Shown piece after piece: positions 60,765 through 64,000 of a DNA stretch of 64,000 bases. The translations under genes were made by a program, and so were the position numbers. The notes under the pieces were generated by a model. It did not search any database, was not told where the DNA came from, and worked only from the letters and a program-made list of their open reading frames with translations. Each line of letters begins with the position of its first letter. Within the stretch, counting starts at the first letter, position 1. Source of the stretch: Volutella citrinella (taxonomy: Eukaryota > Ascomycota > Sordariomycetes > Hypocreales > Nectriaceae); assembly GCA_034401135.1 (NCBI GenBank), contig JAWZSP010000001.1, positions 5,332,001 to 5,396,000 on the forward strand, written 5' to 3'.

Positions 60765-61227
60765 CTTGTTACTTGGTTGAAAGCCGTCGGCACCGTTTGG
60801 TGAGCGGGATTGCGATCACGAAGAGCGATATGGCGGGGTCACCCACAGAGAAAAGACGGGACGGAGTATTGGGAATTAGGAGGCGCGTTTCGCGGGTCGC
60901 GGCTCGTGTCGGTTTCGCGTAAAGTGGCACGGCGCCTAGGCCTGAAAAGGCTCAGGTACCACTGCACCCCACGACCAGCCAAGGTACCTTGGCCAAAGTA
61001 CCGCCCACTGGGATCCAGCACATCAGTCCGGGCATGAGGTACCCATCCAAGTGTGGCTGGTCACCTTCACAGCTCCTGCTCCCCCAAGTGGCTGACGACT
61101 GAGGTCACGCACAGCATCCGGACAGCTTGCACGCCTCCTCATTCCTTTGATACAGCTCCCAAAGCCTGACGTGTCCTGAAGTTTGTTGGTATAATCCCTC
61201 CTGCTCGCCAAAAATCAGCACCGGAAA
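60765..61227. other. Divergent promoter of MCM3 and EXO70
   Basis: About 460 bases between two start codons. Two E2F/MBF-type boxes are listed separately. No ORF of interest. Confidence 0.55.
60888..60920 (-). promoter_or_regulatory. Paired MBF/E2F-type boxes upstream of MCM3
   Basis: TTTCGCGG (60888-60895) and TTTCGCGT (60913-60920) on the plus strand read as CCGCGAAA and ACGCGAAA towards MCM3, 124-156 bp before its ATG. They match the G1/S-phase MBF/E2F consensus that controls MCM genes in fungi and animals. Confidence 0.45.
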
Positions 61228-63184
61228 ATGGCTGTCGGCCTGCCTGGTGGTGGACACGACACCCTTGATGAGGAAGCAAGAGCAGAGGTCGACGTCCTCA
61301 ACTCTCGCCTGGAGAAGACAGCGCAGTTGACAAAGAAGATCCAATCTTGTCTTGGGAAATTGGACTCGACGGGGAAAAGCGTGCGCGAGGTTGCAGGTCC
61401 ACTGAATGGCGAGACCAGACGCTTGCAGTCCCTTGGCAACAGTAGGTCCACGAACGAGCCACTGTATTCGCATCTGCTAACCATGCGTGACAGACATCGA
61501 CGCTGTACTTGCCGCCATCGATCGACTACGTCAGCCAGCCGATAGCAAAAATGATGAAGAACAAATCATTCGAGCCGGGCCTGAAAAGGCTGGCTTACCC
61601 AATTACCTGGCGTCCATCAAGCGCCTGAACAAGTCCTTGAATGATATGCAAGCCTCCAACTTGCGAGCGAATCAACAAACCATGGCTGATTTGAGTCGGC
61701 TTATTAAATCCGGCAACGCGCAACTTGAGAACCATTTCGACAAACTACTCCGTGGAGAGACCCCTAGGTCGATTGAGCCACTGCACTACATTACAAAGGA
61801 GAAGCCGTTCCCTGTCATATCCCAGGACAAGATAACGCGTCTCGGCTTGGTCTATTCATACCTGGCCAGCAGCCAGAGGGAAAACGGGGCAGAATTACCG
61901 GTGGCAAGGATCTATGCTGAGATCAGGGCCCCTTACATGTCTTCTTCACTCTCAAACTTAGCGGCTGCGAGTGTGAATACGGCAAAGAGAAAAAACCCAG
62001 AAGCAATCTATCGCGCCGGCACAAACGGCGTGGGTACGTACGCCCAAGCACTGGAAGGCTTTTGTTTAGCCGAATATGATAACATATGCAGTATTTTTGC
62101 ACGGGAGGACTGGGGTGCTGTTTTCCAAGCTACCTGCCAGGCATCTCTGGCCGAATTAGCTCGTACTCTGCGGGAACTCAACGCTCACATCAAGGCTCAT
62201 CTCAATACTGATTGCTATCTGGCATATGAGATCAGCGAGATCATGTCTGCCTTGTCCAGCAAATTGGAGACAAGAACTGGAGAGCTCAAGGGTGCGCTTG
62301 CTGCGGCGTTGAAGCCTGTGAGAGAAACTGCCCGTGCATCTCTATCGGAGTTACTGGAGGATGTGCGAAGGAAGGTTGGTGGACTGCAAGTTCTACCCAT
62401 GGACGGAGCACCTGTGCCTATTGTTTCGGACGCCATGCAGCGACTTCAGGCAATGGTCGAGTTCCTCCGGCCGATATCGAGTATCATGATCTCCATTGGT
62501 GACGGTGGTTGGAAGTCATCATCTTCGTCCAACGGCCGTTCGACAGAGATCATTCCGAGCCTCGCGTCGTTTGATATTGGAGCGGATGGGCGTGAAATCT
62601 TTGCTCACTATTGCCTTGATACTATCGAAACTCTCCTCACCTCACTCGACCTACGGGGCAGGATGCTCCTCAAGGGCAAATCTGTTGTTGGAGTTTTCAT
62701 GGCCAACAACGTCGTCATTATCGAGCGAATGGTCCGTGATTCGGATCTGGCACCTCTGCTGGAGTCGAAACTGGAAACCCTCGACCAATGGAGGAAGAAG
62801 GCAACATCGCTCTACACCGATGTTTGCAAAGACCTCTCTGTGTATCTGTTCGATACTATTCACACCAACCGGTCCCATCGCCCTACGTCCGGCCCGGCAG
62901 ATTCTGCATCTGTGATCAAGGGGCTGGGCAGCAAAGACAAGGATAAGATCAAGGAGAAGTTCTCGCAGTTCAACACAGGATTCGACGACATGGTATCGAA
63001 ACACAAATCATATACCATGGAGCGTGAGGTGCGCGCAATGTTTGGTGAGGATATCCGCCAAAAGTTACAGCCACTTTACGACCGGTTTTGGGATCGCTAC
63101 CACGAAATCGACAAGGGCAAGGGCAAGTACGTTAAGTATGACAAATCGTCTATTGCGGCTGTCTTCATGAGCCTCGCTTCTTGA
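61228..63184 (+). CDS. EXO70: Exocyst complex component Exo70
   Basis: Subunit of the exocyst that tethers secretory vesicles to the plasma membrane at growing tips by binding PI(4,5)P2 and Rho GTPases. Exons 61228-61441 and 61494-63184, joined by a 52-nt intron (GTAGGT, GACAG), give 634 residues. The N-terminal helix region (EEARAEVDVLNSRLEKTAQLTKKIQ) is coiled coil. The Exo70 helical rod fills the rest, including GLVYSYLASSQ, LPVARIYAEIRAPYMSSSL, FLRPISSIMISIGDGGW and FMANNVVIIERMVRDSDLAPLL. The basic C-terminal end (FWDRYHEIDKGKGKYVKYDK) corresponds to the phosphoinositide-binding surface. The length matches yeast Exo70 (623). Confidence 0.95.
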
Positions 63185-63648
63185 GCCAATTGCACCGGAG
63201 TCATCGAAATGCGGTCAAGAAATAGCTTAAACCCGCCCGAGTCCACCGCATCCGGTCCAACAGGGGCTGAACCCTTCGACTCATCTAATAAGTCTACCAC
63301 ACCGGACCTGCTTCTCGGCCTACACGCTCAGGAAAACGGTTAAGGCAAACAATGTTTTTCATTCCTGGTCCTCGTCAGACTCTAGACGGATATCTGACAA
63401 CCTATTGCAGCCTGGCATCAACAATGCCATATCGAAACACACATAGACCCTCCACATACTGCTCATAGGCCCCGTGCCCATCAAGCATCAACCTCCCAGC
63501 GGATGCAGACTGGACGAACCCGCGCCCAGTTGTTCATATAGCTACGAGATGCAGATGCGTTGTCTCCCCCTTCAAGATGCCAGCTGCTTCCCGTTTCTCA
63601 ATTTCTTCATATTGATCGTGACCGATTGGGAAGTCGCCTTCATAGCGG
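63185..63648. other. Convergent 3' region between EXO70 and the cysteine-rich mini-gene
   Basis: About 460 bases holding two 3' flanks; no other feature is seen. Confidence 0.5.
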
Positions 63649-63762
63649 TCATGCGGGACACTTCGGGCAAGTGCCACAATAGTCGTGTGTGCCAAGGTCG
63701 TTGGCCTTGCAACAGCTCGTACAGCAGCTGTCGAGCAGCGGCTGGATGTCACAGACAGCCAT
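63649..63762 (-). CDS. 37-residue cysteine-rich, metallothionein-like protein
   Basis: Single-exon frame from ATG 63762 to TGA 63649-63651. Eight of 37 residues are cysteine (positions 4, 13, 14, 17, 18, 29, 32, 35), arranged as a CCTSCC cluster and a C-terminal CGTCPKC cluster. There is no signal peptide, so it is probably cytosolic. The paired and CxxC cysteines suggest a thiol metal cluster as in metallothioneins, but the exact family is not recognised. A TATAAA box lies 105 bp upstream and the leader is A/C-rich, as for strongly inducible fungal genes. A GTG-started frame of 72 codons overlaps in another frame and is judged the shadow. Alternatives: the last exon of a larger gene, or chance; the promoter argues for a real gene. 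Confidence 0.5.
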   Translation of the reverse strand: MAVCDIQPLLDSCCTSCCKANDLGTHDYCGTCPKCPA

Positions 63763-64000
63763 GATATCTTGCGTCGATACAGAATGTGTATATCCGATGA
63801 GTGTCGAATGTTGGTGCAAATGGTCGATGGGCGTGTGAGGGAGGTTGGACGTTGTTTCTACGGCATTTTATACGTGAAGAGTCTTCGGTGTTCTGGAAAG
63901 TCAGCAATGACACGACTGCCTCGCTCTGTGGGGCGAAGGTGAGGTTGTGGATGAGAACCGAGCGTGACAGGGCGTTGTGGCAGTGGCCAGCAGGGTTGTT
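63763..64000 (-). promoter_or_regulatory. TATA box and heat-shock-type element of the cysteine-rich mini-gene
   Basis: On the minus strand TATAAA occupies 63872-63867. About 20 bases further upstream a TTCnnGAA inverted repeat (63891-63898), with additional GAA and TTC units at 63876 and 63884, resembles a heat-shock element. The order element, TATA, 105-bp spacing and ATG is what is expected of a stress-induced short gene. Sequence to the window end shows no other gene. Confidence 0.4.

Noticed and set aside
63534..63752. 72-codon minus-strand frame overlapping the cysteine-rich gene
   Set aside because: Starts with GTG and lacks a recognised domain; the overlapping ATG frame with ordered cysteines fits the promoter better. 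Some doubt remains.

Overview
The window is nuclear DNA from a filamentous ascomycete. Genes are packed on both strands. Most are cut by short introns (about 57-168 nt) with GTAAGT/GTGAGT/GTACGT donors, CTAAC/CTGAC branch sites and CAG/TAG acceptors. The protein set, including a CTF1-beta/FarB-type regulator, a Pcs1/Csm1 monopolin subunit and a TMS1-type Serinc, fits Sordariomycetes, probably Hypocreales. The order is an inference from remembered protein resemblance, not from a search. I see no transposon, rRNA, tRNA, CRISPR array or secondary-metabolite cluster.

Layout. 0-10.5 kb: tail of an unidentified gene (+), V-ATPase subunit e (+), ARV1 (-), an intracellular LysM protein (-) and the Zn2Cys6 regulator CTF1-beta (-). 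10.4-14.7 kb: a gene-poor 4.3-kb gap with a G15 and a C21 homopolymer. 14.7-25.5 kb: GPI ethanolamine-phosphate transferase MCD4 (-), a weak ORF, monopolin CSM1/PCS1 (-), mitochondrial AAA extractase MSP1 (+) and cystathionine beta-lyase (+). 26-36 kb: Serinc TMS1 (-), MCH1-like MFS transporter (+) and GPI inositol-deacylase BST1 (-). 36-48 kb: mismatch-repair PMS1 (+), a four-helix membrane protein (-), adrenodoxin reductase ARH1 (+), ETF-alpha (-) and SWI3/RSC8 (+). 48-64 kb: carnitine acetyltransferase CAT2 (+), cyclase-associated protein CAP/SRV2 (-), MAK32-like PfkB protein (+), MCM3 (-), EXO70 (+) and a 37-residue cysteine-rich metallothionein-like gene (-) under a TATA box.

Most genes are conserved housekeeping genes in alternating convergent and divergent pairs. 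Three themes recur. ARV1, MCD4 and BST1 all act on ER lipid/GPI-anchor metabolism. ARH1, ETF-alpha, CAT2 and CTF1-beta connect through mitochondrial and peroxisomal fatty-acid catabolism; the ETF-alpha and CAT2 promoters each carry a CCGAGG box (the reported FarA/FarB site) about 120 bp from the ATG. PMS1, MCM3, CSM1 and RSC8 serve chromosome maintenance.

The least expected features are the cysteine-rich mini-gene, the two-start/two-signal architecture of CAT2, two stop-free 3n introns (MSP1, MCM3), and the zinc cluster of CTF1-beta assembled from 25-nt and 18-nt exons. Exon boundaries were set by hand from splice consensus and reading frame, not from transcripts.
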